From NCBI RefSeq assembly GCF_900182915.1, contig NZ_FXUG01000010.1, positions 186,001-250,000 of the forward strand: a stretch of 64,000 nucleotides of DNA, read 5' to 3'. The position numbers and the translations under genes are program-made. Position 1 is the stretch's first letter. Each line of letters opens with the position of its first letter. The stretch comes from Neorhodopirellula lusitana (GTDB taxonomy: Bacteria > Planctomycetota > Planctomycetia > Pirellulales > Pirellulaceae). The notes under the pieces are model-generated. The model searched no databases and was not told the origin of the DNA. It was given only the letters and a program-made list of their open reading frames with translations. Positions 25,591-35,809 of the stretch are shown here, one piece after another.

Positions 25591-28572
25591 CTATTTCAAC
25601 TGAGAAGGATCCACGACCACGTGCTGGATCTCTTTCCGCATCCAGGTGTAAGTCATGTGGACCAAACCGTCATCCGATTGAACGATGGCGGGATAGCTGA
25701 ACTCGCCCGTCTTTTCCTTTTCAAGAACGCCGACTTCTCGCCAGTTCACGCCATCATCTGAAATCGCCAGGTTCAAAACACTTCGCTTGCCCCACTCGAT
25801 CTTCGCTGAACTGAGATGGTTGTAGATCATCAAATGACGACCGTCTGAAAGCGTGACCGCGTCGATTCCGGAGTTGGGATTGGGCAAGTTGGTCGCCGTT
25901 AACTGCGACCAAGTCTCACCACCATCGTTGGATTCCGACGATGCGATCACTTGCTCCTTGGTTCGGCAAAGAGCTTGCAGTCGGCCATCGGGATGCGTCA
26001 AGATCGTGGGTTGAATCGCACTGAAGTGTTGGCCATCGCTGATGGGTCCGATGCGTTTCCAATCGCCACTCAGTTCCCCATCGAGCAAACTGATCTTTTC
26101 AAAATGAACTCGCCAACCCTCATTTTCGGTCGACGACCCACACAACAGTGTCTTGCCATCGTCCAGCAAAATTGGCTTGCAACGGACCGGACCATCGATT
26201 CCTTCCGGTAGGCGTTTGCGGTCGGTAAAGGTACGCCCGCGATCGTAGCTGACCATCACCTCGCCCCACCAACTGTGTGGCCGCGGCCCCACTTTGAAGA
26301 ACAACAAAAGCGGAGCGTCACCGGGCGGTTGGTACAACACTGGATTCCAACACGGATAACGAAGCCCCTCGTACTGAACGCCCTCTGCAACTCGCTGGGG
26401 ACGTGACCACTTCAATCCGTCATGGAAGCTGGACCAAATCGCAACATCCGGCTTGCCTTCTCGGGTGCCCCCGAACCAACACGCCACGAATCCACGACTG
26501 GTTTGGCAAATCGTGGATGCATGGCACTCTCGAAACGGTGGGTTCTCGAAAATCGAACTCTTCGAAACGAAGCCAGGAAACGCAGGCGGCTTCGCACCAG
26601 TAGGCTCAATCGGCGTGATCTTGTCGGCAGGAAAGGTTACACAATCATCATGAGCAATATGATAGATGCGGCCGTTCTCACTGCCGACCAACAAATCAGG
26701 CTTGCCATCCTTGTCGAAGTCACAAACCGCGGGGCTGGATGTATGCCCGGCCACGTTCCGCTTCGCCAAGTTGCCGACCTTCTTCAGCAACACTTTGCCA
26801 TCGATGTCGGCACAATTGCGATACCAAGTGGCGTTCTCGGAATTGACTAAAACGTCCAGTCGCGTATCGCCGTCCCAGTCAACCACCGCCAACTTGACTC
26901 GACCAGACCGGCCACAAGTTCCCGAATTCAGCTGGAGCGGTTCCCTGCTTTCGTCAACAAAGATACGCTCGGCCGCCCCACCCTTAGAACGAAGCGTCAG
27001 AAATCCCTCTTGGTCAAGCATCACCAAGTCGAGCTTCGTGTCGCCGTCAAAATCGATTGCTACAGGAGTCGTGCGCCACTGCGTCAAAGTTGAAGTGCCC
27101 GGAGTCTGCGACCAACTCCATTTCGGCGGTGCTTCACGGCGGCCGAAGTCGAAGGTCTTCTCAACGAGCGTTCCTGACTCATTACTCAGCATGCCTAGCC
27201 GCGCCAAGATCGAGTTGAACACGATATCGCCGTCGCCGTCACCGTCCCAATCCGCCACGGACAAGGTGGTGTAGCCCCATTTGGCTTCCGCCGGACCTTG
27301 GATTGATCCACTCGGGCCCGCCATCACTCGAAAGGGCGTCCTCGTCCCATCTCTCTGTTTGACGTCCAACAACTGCGGCGCGGCCCACGTCGGTAGGCCA
27401 CTTTTCGATTGGCCGAGGTTTTCGAAATAGCCGATTGAGCCGGCGGTGTTACCACACAAGATGTCCTCATCGCCATCGTTGTCCCAGTCATAAGCGAACG
27501 GCGTCGCCAACGCTCCAAACTTGAGGGTATCGGCTTGCTGCCTGAAGTACTTCGGGGCCAGGAACACCGGTTGATGATCACGAATCTCGCCAGTGTTCTC
27601 GACCAAGGCAACGCGGCCATCTTCGTCGCCAACGATCAAGTCGATATCTCCATCGGCATCCCAGTCGATCGCGGTCGGAGTGATCATTTGCAGATGCATC
27701 ACCAAGGGGTCACCCCCAGCGTTATTCAGTTTTTGACCGCTCGCGTAAGCGGGTTCGGTGCGTGAGCCGAGGTTTTCAAAATAGGTGAAGCCATCCAGAA
27801 ACTCACCACACAACAAATCCAAGTCACCATCGTTATCGAAGTCAGCAAAGTTGGGACTCGGCCATCCGTAGACGTCGATCTCGCTACCGCCGGCCTGCAG
27901 TCGTTCAGGACGCGAAGAGAAAATCGGCTTGTCCTGATTCCCTTCGTTCTCGATCAAGTAGACATAACCGTGCAGCGGGCCGTTTCGCCATTGCCCGTTG
28001 TTGTCGTACGCATGGTCCCAACTGTAGTCCGTCCAATCGCCGCTGCCGACCACGATATCGTGGTCACCATCGCCGTCAAAATCGACATACCGCCACATGT
28101 TGGCGCGGGTGCGCCCTTTGGTGTGATCGTTGGGATTGGCGCGAGCATCAATCTGGGTCGGCTTCGAACAGTCAAACTTGCCCGACTTCGGATCTCGCCG
28201 AAACTCTTTCGCCGGCAGCATCACGACCGACTCACCATCGACCACGCTCAACTGCATGAAATGGCTTCCGTCTCCAATTCGAACACCAGTTTTGAAAACC
28301 GGCATTTTGACGCTGGGGTCCTGCGTCGGATTTTCAAAGAAGTAGGTGCCGTTGGATGGCTTGTCCGGACACCCGACCAGCAAATCCATGTCGCCGTCTT
28401 GGTCGTAATCGATTGGCAGAGGGTATGCCCATAGCCCCACTCCGAGATCAACTTCCAACCCCGGATTGTTGTACGCCAGCGGTTGCAACTTCACCGATGA
28501 TTCATCAGCAAACGCAAGTGTCGCGAACACCAGCATCCCAGCAAGCAGCGCGAACGATCGAACTAGAGTCAT
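25591..28572 (-). CDS. Secreted FG-GAP repeat plus sialidase-like (BNR) fusion
   Basis: A 993-residue protein with a signal peptide (MTLVRSFALLAGMLVFATLAFA). Residues about 45-625 are FG-GAP/VCBS repeats with calcium-type motifs (YDQDGDMDLL, VDFDGDGDHDIV, DFDNDGDLDLL, DWDADGDIDLI, DWDNDGDEDIL, DFDKDGKPDLL). Residues about 650-990 form a BNR/sialidase-type six-bladed propeller with Asp-box-like elements (SYDRGRTF, SNDGGETW, SDDGVNW) and ARG-type positions such as RECHAS. It could bind and cleave a sialic-acid-like or other acidic glycan. It follows the DUF1592/DUF1552 pair in the same direction, 226 bases after the DUF1552 gene. Confidence 0.8.
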   Translation of the reverse strand: MTLVRSFALLAGMLVFATLAFADESSVKLQPLAYNNPGLEVDLGVGLWAYPLPIDYDQDGDMDLLVGCPDKPSNGTYFFENPTQDPSVKMPVFKTGVRIGDGSHFMQLSVVDGESVVMLPAKEFRRDPKSGKFDCSKPTQIDARANPNDHTKGRTRANMWRYVDFDGDGDHDIVVGSGDWTDYSWDHAYDNNGQWRNGPLHGYVYLIENEGNQDKPIFSSRPERLQAGGSEIDVYGWPSPNFADFDNDGDLDLLCGEFLDGFTYFENLGSRTEPAYASGQKLNNAGGDPLVMHLQMITPTAIDWDADGDIDLIVGDEDGRVALVENTGEIRDHQPVFLAPKYFRQQADTLKFGALATPFAYDWDNDGDEDILCGNTAGSIGYFENLGQSKSGLPTWAAPQLLDVKQRDGTRTPFRVMAGPSGSIQGPAEAKWGYTTLSVADWDGDGDGDIVFNSILARLGMLSNESGTLVEKTFDFGRREAPPKWSWSQTPGTSTLTQWRTTPVAIDFDGDTKLDLVMLDQEGFLTLRSKGGAAERIFVDESREPLQLNSGTCGRSGRVKLAVVDWDGDTRLDVLVNSENATWYRNCADIDGKVLLKKVGNLAKRNVAGHTSSPAVCDFDKDGKPDLLVGSENGRIYHIAHDDCVTFPADKITPIEPTGAKPPAFPGFVSKSSIFENPPFRECHASTICQTSRGFVACWFGGTREGKPDVAIWSSFHDGLKWSRPQRVAEGVQYEGLRYPCWNPVLYQPPGDAPLLLFFKVGPRPHSWWGEVMVSYDRGRTFTDRKRLPEGIDGPVRCKPILLDDGKTLLCGSSTENEGWRVHFEKISLLDGELSGDWKRIGPISDGQHFSAIQPTILTHPDGRLQALCRTKEQVIASSESNDGGETWSQLTATNLPNPNSGIDAVTLSDGRHLMIYNHLSSAKIEWGKRSVLNLAISDDGVNWREVGVLEKEKTGEFSYPAIVQSDDGLVHMTYTWMRKEIQHVVVDPSQLK

Positions 28573-28798
28573 GGAGCAGCTAAGTCTTCAACGTGAGTAG
28601 GTATCAGTAAACCGCGATCCACCAGAACGCCTTCCCCAAACGCCACACCACCGTGGCAAGAAAGAGGCGACAGCAACGACGGCGCAGTAATGACGCCGCA
28701 GCAATAACGCCACTACGATCACACACCGAACTGCGTTGCCCGACCCACGAGTGACGCCGCGACGATGCCGAGACCTAGGTGGGCGATAGCGGGATGGA

Positions 28799-30193
28799 TT
28801 ACGACAAGTTAAAACGACCGGTGCTGTCGCCGATCTCTTCAGCGGGCGTGCCGACCACGTCCAGCATGCTAAGGAAAAGATTCGCCATCGGTGTTTCTTC
28901 CGGAGCCTGCAGGTAGCGACCGGTCGTGACTTGACCGCCTCCTCCGCCCGCCAGCACGATGGGCAGGTCGTGGTGGGTGTGACGGTTGCCGTCTCCCAAC
29001 CCGCTGCCGTAAAGCACAATCGAGTTATCGAGCAACGTACCACCGCTTTCCTCGATCGAATCCATTCGTTCAAGGAAGTACGCAAACTGCTCGACCAAAT
29101 AATGATCGATCTTCTGAATTTTATCGACTGTTTCAGTCTTGTTGCGGTGATGACTCAAACCATGGTGAGCCTCCTTCACGCCGATCTCAGGATAGGTACG
29201 GTTGCCACCGGCTGTATCCAACATGAACGTTGCCACCCGCGTGGTGTCGGTTTGAAAACCCACCGCCATCAAGTCGTACATCAACCGTGCGTGCTCGCGG
29301 AACGCCTTCACTCGACCCATCGGAACTTGCAAGTCAGGCAGTGACTTGCGGTCTTCGCTTTCGGTTTGTTCGATCCGCCTCTCGATCTCCCGAACGCTGG
29401 TGAAATACTCGTCGAGCTTCCGTTTGTCTGTCTTCCCCACTTGCTTCATCAAACGCTCGGCATCGCCGCGGACCACATCAAGGATGCTCTTGCGAGCCGC
29501 ACGTTGCTTTCGTTCTAAAGTCGCGTCACCCGAACCGAACATGCGTTCGAACGCGAAACGTGGGATGGTCTCTTTGGGCATCGGTTGCGATTCGTTCTTC
29601 CAAGAGATGTTCGACGAATACGCACAGCTATACCCCGAGTCACAACTGCCAGCGTTCCGACTACCGTTCAGTCCAAGCTCGATCGACGGCAATCGTGTTT
29701 GCCCAGCCAAAGCCGTCGCGGCAACTTGGTCCAGCGAGATACCAACCCGAATGTTGCTACTCGTTTTAACCGGACGAGCCGCGGTCAAGAAGGTGGAACC
29801 GCCGCGTGCGTGATCGCCTGCACCGTCTTTGCCAGCACGCCCGTTTTCGTGCGTCAAATTGGAGATCACGTTGAGCTTGTCCTGGTATGGAGCCAGCGGC
29901 TTCAACGTTTCGCCCAGTTCCCAATTCTCGCCGTCAACAGTTGGCCGCCATGCCGGCTGAATCACCCCGTTGGGAAAGAAGACGCACGCCATCCGCACCG
30001 GACGCGAAACGTCGGTCACCTGCAAAGCTTCCTTCGAGGCATAGGCACTACGTCCCGCCGGCGTCATTGCCTCCAACAACGGTAGCCCTAAGGCCAAACC
30101 CGAAGCACGCAACATCGTCCGTCGACTCAATCGAGACGAACTGGCTTGAGCAATCCGGTTTGGTCGGTTGGGGACGTTCATCGTGTCTTTCAT
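28799..30193 (-). CDS. Tat-exported DUF1552 (HXXSHH) protein
   Basis: A 464-residue protein of the DUF1552 family (PF07586). A twin-arginine signal SRRTMLRASGLALGLPLLEAM is at about residues 23-43. The family motif is intact as HGLSHH (preceded by EAH), and FFPNGVIQPAW matches the usual start of the domain. Its role is not known; it is nearly always next to a DUF1592-type haem protein, here 69 bases upstream on the same strand. AAGGAAAG upstream of the ATG at 30193 supports the start. Likely periplasmic and co-expressed with its neighbour. Confidence 0.9.
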   Translation of the reverse strand: MKDTMNVPNRPNRIAQASSSRLSRRTMLRASGLALGLPLLEAMTPAGRSAYASKEALQVTDVSRPVRMACVFFPNGVIQPAWRPTVDGENWELGETLKPLAPYQDKLNVISNLTHENGRAGKDGAGDHARGGSTFLTAARPVKTSSNIRVGISLDQVAATALAGQTRLPSIELGLNGSRNAGSCDSGYSCAYSSNISWKNESQPMPKETIPRFAFERMFGSGDATLERKQRAARKSILDVVRGDAERLMKQVGKTDKRKLDEYFTSVREIERRIEQTESEDRKSLPDLQVPMGRVKAFREHARLMYDLMAVGFQTDTTRVATFMLDTAGGNRTYPEIGVKEAHHGLSHHRNKTETVDKIQKIDHYLVEQFAYFLERMDSIEESGGTLLDNSIVLYGSGLGDGNRHTHHDLPIVLAGGGGGQVTTGRYLQAPEETPMANLFLSMLDVVGTPAEEIGDSTGRFNLS

Positions 30194-30262
30194 AGGACTT
30201 TCCTTAGTTCAGGCAAAAAGCCATGGGCAGGAAGGAAACTGGAACGATAGGGAGGCGAAAAT

Positions 30263-32971
30263 TCACAACGCGGTAACACTGGTGGTCAAAAATGGCGGGC
30301 TGTTGATGACGCCTTCGACCAGGTCTCGTAACCGATAACCTTCGTCTTGGGTATCGTCCAAAATGGCTTCGACAAAGCATCGATCGGCGGGCCGCAACTC
30401 ACGACCAATGGCAAACGACAATAAACGCCGGACGGTGGTGTCAGCAAAACGTCGGGCTTCGGTCTTCGCCAACATTTCACTCAATTCCATCGCACCGCGG
30501 AACGAACGGCCGCCGGGCAATTCACCATTCGCATCAGCCACGGAAGGATTTGTCGGCGGGCGAAGTCGACCGAGGTGGTCCATCGTCTCCAAACCGAAAC
30601 CTAACGCGTCCATCACTCGGTGACACGATGCACACCCGGGATCCGCTCGGTGCAATTCCAACTGTTCTCGAAGGGTGGCGTTCGCCGAAGCAGCACGCGA
30701 CTCTTCCAACTCGGGAACGTTCGGAGGCGCTTCGGGTGGAGGCGTGCCGAGCACGTTCTCCAAAATCCATTTACCCCGCAAGACTGGTGAGTTCCGCGTC
30801 GGGTAGCTGGTCAATGTCAACACGCCTGCATGGCCGAGTATTCCTCGACGCCCAGCATCAACCAGTGAAACTTTTTGCGGGCTCGAGCCATCCTGGTCAC
30901 CCGGCAATTCGATGCCGTACCAATCCGCCAATTCTTTGCCGACGAACGTGTAATCCGCGGTCAGTAATTCTGTCACGGGCAAATTGTTTTTTAACACATG
31001 ATCAAACAAGGCGTGGGTTTCGGATGCCAAGTCATCAACCGTGATCTCGGGTCCCTTTTCTTTGACGCGAAACGCTGCCATGTCACGTGCATTCAGATTG
31101 CCAAGACCAAACCACTGGGTCGCGAATTGTTGCCCCAACGAATTTGACTTCGGGTCGTCCAAAATTCTTTTCAAGTGGTAGCGACGTTTCCCGCGGTCGA
31201 CCAACTGGCCTTTCTGCGCCGCATACAGCAGCGCATCATCCGGAATGCTACTCCACAAGAAGAACGACAGCCGACTGGCCAATTGAGTCGACGACAATGG
31301 CACCGCTTCGCCCTTATTCGCCAGCTCACGAGCCTCGTCAGTGTCCGGCATCTCGATCCGAAACAGGAAACTCGGTGAGCATAGAATGGCTGTGACCGCG
31401 TGCTGCATTCCGACATAGAAAGACTCTTGCCGGTCGGTTGCGTCTTGCACCAAGGACGCATACCGCTTGACTTCTGTCTCGCTGACCTCACGGCGAAAGG
31501 CACGCCGCATCAAGGGTTTCAAGTTGACAAAGGCGGCTTTGTGAACATCTTCCCAACGATCACCGCGTTGACGAGCCATGCGCCGCAACAATTGCTTTTG
31601 CGTTTCGGGAAGGTCCTTTCGTGAATCAGCGGTAGGGCCGCTGACCGAAACCGAATGCATCTTGAAATTGAACTCTTCAACGGGAATCCGACGCGAGATT
31701 TCGATTTCGGCATCGGAGGCCAAAACCGTCTTGGCCAGTTCCTGTTCCGTCAACGCTTGCACCCGCTTGGAAACCGATTCGCCAACTCGCCACGGGTCCT
31801 TGCGATCCTCAGCTTCGGGCAATTCGTCAATCCATGTATCCGTCGGCGAAAAGAAGAAACGATGCTTACCAGGCTTCAACGTCACTCGAAATGATTCACT
31901 GTCGTTCGGACCGCTCTTCTCTTGGTAACCGAAGTCCATGATGTCGACCAACACGCCGCGCTCGTCGTGAACCGTCATGCAACGATTAACCGCGTTGTCA
32001 TCCGACTTCCGTTTTTCGTTGTCATCCTTGTCGCCTTCAACCGGGTCTTGTTCTTTCTCCGCACGACGCCGGATATTGGTGCCCGCCCGAACGTCGAACA
32101 CATAGTCACCTTCAACCGGAACCTCGACCTCCATCCACAACATGCCATCGCTGCGAACGAACCACTCTCCAAATGACGCAAGCTTCGACTCACCGAGCGT
32201 ATGCAGCGCTCGATCCGCAAACGTCTTCTTGACGGATGGCAACGTGGCCTGATCCACAATCACCGCCGAGGCAACTGACTCGCCCGCCTTCAAGTACTTT
32301 TCCATCAACATGGTCGACAGCGACAACACGTCGGCATTGTTGTCGAACCCGCCACCCACTTCGTCCGAAGGAAACTGGTCGGCCGGACGCAGATCCACGC
32401 CGAACAGATCGCGAATCGCGTTGTTGTATTCGGCTCGGTTCAAACGCCGCGCAGTCACACGTCCCGGTTGAGGGCGCAGGTCACAGGTCGCGTGATAGAC
32501 CAAATCGTCCAATTGATCGGCCAGCTCACGGCGTTCTTCCAAAGTCGGCAAGGCGGCGTCCTCAGGTGGCATCGCACCAAACCGAATCATGCTGATCGAG
32601 TGAGTTGCCAACTCACTATTCTGGCGAATCTTTTCCGCCGTGCTCAACAGCGACAAATCCACTTCGGCTTCTTGATAGTCCGTGTTGTGACATTCGAGGC
32701 AGAACTCTTCCAGCTTCAGAAAGCCTGTCGTCTCCCAATCGGAAAGTCCGACCACGGAAGATGCGAGGCTTGTCGATTCCCCTGTTGTCGATTCGGCGGA
32801 TGCCCGCTCGGCGGCCATTGTGGGTAGAAACCAAATCGTCACGACGCTCGCGAGCCAAAACAGCGCACGAGGCCATCGATTTCCCGGCAGGTTGCAATCT
32901 GATATCACAGGCAGGGCAACTGGTCGGCGGCAGGACCGGATTATTTCCAATCTCCCTGCCGGGCAACTCAA
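30263..32971 (-). CDS. DUF1587/1595/1592/1588/1585 planctomycete haem-type protein
   Basis: A 902-residue secreted protein. An N-terminal CxxCH motif (CLECH, Cys91-His95) is a c-type haem site. DUF1587 follows (RRLNRAEYNNAIRDLFG, about 168-184). There is a middle region possibly of carbohydrate-binding type. Then come DUF1595 (about 480-550), DUF1592 (LASRLSFFLWSSIPDDALL), DUF1588 with a second haem-type CASCH, and DUF1585 at the C-terminus. Electron transfer or an oxidoreductase role is usually assumed but unproven. The start is uncertain: the frame begins with TTG at 32971, and another TTG lies seven codons later; no ATG precedes the hydrophobic signal (ALFWLASVVTIWFLP). Confidence 0.85.
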   Translation of the reverse strand: MSCPAGRLEIIRSCRRPVALPVISDCNLPGNRWPRALFWLASVVTIWFLPTMAAERASAESTTGESTSLASSVVGLSDWETTGFLKLEEFCLECHNTDYQEAEVDLSLLSTAEKIRQNSELATHSISMIRFGAMPPEDAALPTLEERRELADQLDDLVYHATCDLRPQPGRVTARRLNRAEYNNAIRDLFGVDLRPADQFPSDEVGGGFDNNADVLSLSTMLMEKYLKAGESVASAVIVDQATLPSVKKTFADRALHTLGESKLASFGEWFVRSDGMLWMEVEVPVEGDYVFDVRAGTNIRRRAEKEQDPVEGDKDDNEKRKSDDNAVNRCMTVHDERGVLVDIMDFGYQEKSGPNDSESFRVTLKPGKHRFFFSPTDTWIDELPEAEDRKDPWRVGESVSKRVQALTEQELAKTVLASDAEIEISRRIPVEEFNFKMHSVSVSGPTADSRKDLPETQKQLLRRMARQRGDRWEDVHKAAFVNLKPLMRRAFRREVSETEVKRYASLVQDATDRQESFYVGMQHAVTAILCSPSFLFRIEMPDTDEARELANKGEAVPLSSTQLASRLSFFLWSSIPDDALLYAAQKGQLVDRGKRRYHLKRILDDPKSNSLGQQFATQWFGLGNLNARDMAAFRVKEKGPEITVDDLASETHALFDHVLKNNLPVTELLTADYTFVGKELADWYGIELPGDQDGSSPQKVSLVDAGRRGILGHAGVLTLTSYPTRNSPVLRGKWILENVLGTPPPEAPPNVPELEESRAASANATLREQLELHRADPGCASCHRVMDALGFGLETMDHLGRLRPPTNPSVADANGELPGGRSFRGAMELSEMLAKTEARRFADTTVRRLLSFAIGRELRPADRCFVEAILDDTQDEGYRLRDLVEGVINSPPFLTTSVTAL

Positions 32972-33733
32972 TCGTTCTTATAGGTGGGAAGGTACTGGGT
33001 GGGACTGCGAGGTGGGGATGCATGATCGTCCAAAACGGAGCAGTCAGCATGGGAAGCAGCATGCTCAATTCTAGCAGAGTCAATCCGACGACCGAAGGCC
33101 TTTTGGCCCACGGAATTCGAAAACGGATCGCATTGGCAAAGGAATCGCGACTCTTACCACCTTAGGGTGAAGAACAGCCGCTTATTGCGTTTCCACGACA
33201 CCCAAAACCGCACCCGTACCCGATCCGCCGCATCGACCGTGGAGTCATCCAAAACACCTAAACCCTACGCCAATCAACAGTTGGCACGCATGTATCGCGG
33301 ACTGCCGAGGCAAAACTGGACGATTCCTGTCCCATCTCAGCCCCCTGCCTGAATAGCTGTTCCACACAGGAGACATCCCAGGAAGGCTGTTAAAACGTTC
33401 AGCCAAACGATCGCGAGCCGGAAGCGGCCAAATTTCCTCAGCCGTGGAAACACATCGTTTCGCCCTAACCGCTGGCAAAATGATTAGTCAGCATTCCAAG
33501 AAAGCCATGGAACGACGCGATCAAAGAAGTCCGCGCTTCCGGCAACATCAGCGATTGCCCCATTGCCTGGTTCAGTTTCAACACCACCTCTAGCACAAGA
33601 CGTCAGCCAACTTCACCGAACTACCATCCATAAAACGAAAGACCAGAATACGCACACGCTCAATCGCTCAATCCGAGGAAGCGGGATAGGAATGGCACGC
33701 CTACAAGACTGCTCAAATAGACGGCATCCATCT
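32972..33733. other. Intergenic region, nothing recognised
   Basis: About 760 bases upstream of the DUF1592-type gene and past the stop of the DUF1559 gene at 33734. Several short frames exist but none has a recognisable domain, signal peptide or ribosome site. No repeat or RNA gene is evident. Confidence 0.4.
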
Positions 33734-34846
33734 TTAGAACTCCGGATTCACTTGACCATCAGCGGCACTATTGAGATCGAACCAGACCTGCAAATCAATT
33801 GAGTCGTTGATCAATTTCACCGCACCATCTGACAGAGCGACCTGCGTTCCGCCTGGGTGCAAACTGCGAGACTGAGCTTGCCAATTGAATCCGTCGCCCT
33901 GGGAACAACCCATGCGATGACGCGGCCCCAATTCCGCCGTCCAAAACGAAGTGCACCCTTCGATATCGTCGGACTCAGCTAACCGGTCATTAGGCCCGAC
34001 ACTGTCCGCAATCGAATTGGCGGCAACGATGCTGGCTCCACCAACACCCAACGCCCACGTGCCACGCAAATCCTGGCTCGTGAAACCAGACCGGACCTCC
34101 GCAAACATGATGGTCGCAGACAAACCGTCACGTAGATCTCGGAACCGAGCCCCGTAGTTGATCGACATGACGGGCGCCGCGTTCCCCTTCGTTTGCGCCG
34201 GTGCCCACCCCGCGTTCTGATACCAATACGGTGCCGGACTGCCGTCGTCGCTCTGGCTTCCGTTCCAGTTTTTGCCGCCAACGGACCATGTGTACCAAGC
34301 TGGACCCGCGTTCGCGGCGTAGTTCCCACGAGCCCACGTTCGACCGTCGTAACTGAACCCATCCGAATTGTTCGCGTCGCTCGGACATTGATACAAAGGC
34401 ACGACCGTCTCGCCGAGCGTTCGCCACGATTGATCGCTTCCGCCCGACCGACGGTAGTTGTCTATTTCAACCGACGCCAGCAAACCGCTTTGCTCGACGA
34501 AAGGCAACAACAGCACCGCCCAACCCGGACCGATCTCCGGCTTAGTCGCGTCATGAGTCCCGCGATACAAACTTGCGTTGTGCAGATTTTTTGCTGGACC
34601 GGGATCGGCCACCTGCAAACCTTCAGGCAGCTTTCGAAAAGCACTCTCGTGATTATGCGCCGCCAGTACGATGTTGTGCATCTTGCTCTGGCAACTCATC
34701 CGCCTTGCGGCTTCTCGAGCCGATTGCACCGCTGGCAACAACAGCCCGACCATTACCCCAATGATCGCAATAACAACAAGCAACTCTATCAGCGTGAAGC
34801 CGCTTCGGATCGACACTATTGACCGGCCAGAATTTTTCGTCTGCAT
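33734..34846 (-). CDS. DUF1559 pseudopilin-like protein
   Basis: A 370-residue DUF1559 protein with a classic prepilin N-terminus: SGFTLIELLVVIAIIGVMVG, cleavage expected after Gly16 with Glu21 at mature position 5. The family motif H-x9-DG is present as HPGGTQVALSDG. It should be processed by a prepilin peptidase and anchored in, or assembled at, the inner membrane. GGAG lies before the ATG at 34846. Nine bases separate it from the upstream gene at 34856-35809, so the two probably form one transcript. Confidence 0.9.
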   Translation of the reverse strand: MQTKNSGRSIVSIRSGFTLIELLVVIAIIGVMVGLLLPAVQSAREAARRMSCQSKMHNIVLAAHNHESAFRKLPEGLQVADPGPAKNLHNASLYRGTHDATKPEIGPGWAVLLLPFVEQSGLLASVEIDNYRRSGGSDQSWRTLGETVVPLYQCPSDANNSDGFSYDGRTWARGNYAANAGPAWYTWSVGGKNWNGSQSDDGSPAPYWYQNAGWAPAQTKGNAAPVMSINYGARFRDLRDGLSATIMFAEVRSGFTSQDLRGTWALGVGGASIVAANSIADSVGPNDRLAESDDIEGCTSFWTAELGPRHRMGCSQGDGFNWQAQSRSLHPGGTQVALSDGAVKLINDSIDLQVWFDLNSAADGQVNPEF

Positions 34847-34855
34847 GAATGACTC

Positions 34856-35809
34856 CTACTTCCAAATGATCTGCTGGAAAGACGGACGGTTTTCCGGGTC
34901 ACGCGTGTACGTGGCCTGAACGGCTGTGGGGAAGACACTTGGCGACTCGCCGAATAAGTCGTGACGCAAACCCGTGATGACGTAGTGATCCGGATCCCCC
35001 GTCAACGAGTGCGGAAACGCCTCTTCCAGGTAGATTTCAGATTCGGTAATCCAAATCAAACGAGTCGGTCCATCAGCGAATCCGACATGTGGTTTCTCTT
35101 CCGTAATGTCGTGGTAATTTGAACCCGAAAAGTAGTAAACCATCCCCAAGATATAGTTGTGTTTTGCGTTCCCATCGCGGGCGGAAAGATAGTTCCAACC
35201 GAATCCGTTACCGACCCAGGCATATTGCAGCGACTCGATCGAAGGCTGCTGGCTTGCGATTGACTTCGGCGGCGAATACCGATCACTGGGTCGCCATTCG
35301 TGATTGACATGGATCTGATCCCAACGTCCGAACCAACACCCATCAAACGAATCAAACACATCCGGTGAAAGGTCGTTGTCTCCGCGAACCTGAGCGATTA
35401 GCCGATCGCCTGAAACATCGAATGCTTGCACGTTTTGCCGAAGAGGACTGAGCGGTTCCTCACCGGGACGTGTCTGCTTTTGGAAGTCACTGACCAAGTC
35501 CGCAACCGCCCCAACCCCCGTTTCGTGAGTCGCGGTGGGTTTCAGCAATCGCTCTCGAAATACCTCGGCTTTGATGACGCCTCGAACAAGTTGCTCTTCA
35601 GCTGACCTCCACCGTTCGACTGCGGATGGGAACAGCAGCCCAGCGGAACCAAGCTCCACCGTTGGCTGTTCGGCCACAACAATCGAGAGAGCGCTCGTCA
35701 CCCCAACAAACAGGTATGCAATTGAAAGTAAATGTCGCAACGAAAACACTCGGTCAAACCTTAAAGCGGGAGGAACTACAGGAGGACGCCCACTGAACGA
35801 ATCATTCAC
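34856..35809 (-). CDS. Secreted protein of unknown function, upstream partner of DUF1559
   Basis: A 317-residue protein with a signal-type segment SLRHLLSIAYLFVGVTSALSIVVAEQ. The frame is open to 35968, but that would overlap the divergent ArsR gene at 35941, and its first 50 residues look non-coding; the GTG at 35809 is preferred. The mature part has no domain I recognise. The conserved-looking stretches WFGRWDQIHVNHEWRPSDRY and YAWVGNGFGWNYLSARDG suggest a family of its own. The stop is nine bases before the DUF1559 start, suggesting an operon and a role linked to that pseudopilin. Confidence 0.6.
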   Translation of the reverse strand: MNDSFSGRPPVVPPALRFDRVFSLRHLLSIAYLFVGVTSALSIVVAEQPTVELGSAGLLFPSAVERWRSAEEQLVRGVIKAEVFRERLLKPTATHETGVGAVADLVSDFQKQTRPGEEPLSPLRQNVQAFDVSGDRLIAQVRGDNDLSPDVFDSFDGCWFGRWDQIHVNHEWRPSDRYSPPKSIASQQPSIESLQYAWVGNGFGWNYLSARDGNAKHNYILGMVYYFSGSNYHDITEEKPHVGFADGPTRLIWITESEIYLEEAFPHSLTGDPDHYVITGLRHDLFGESPSVFPTAVQATYTRDPENRPSFQQIIWK

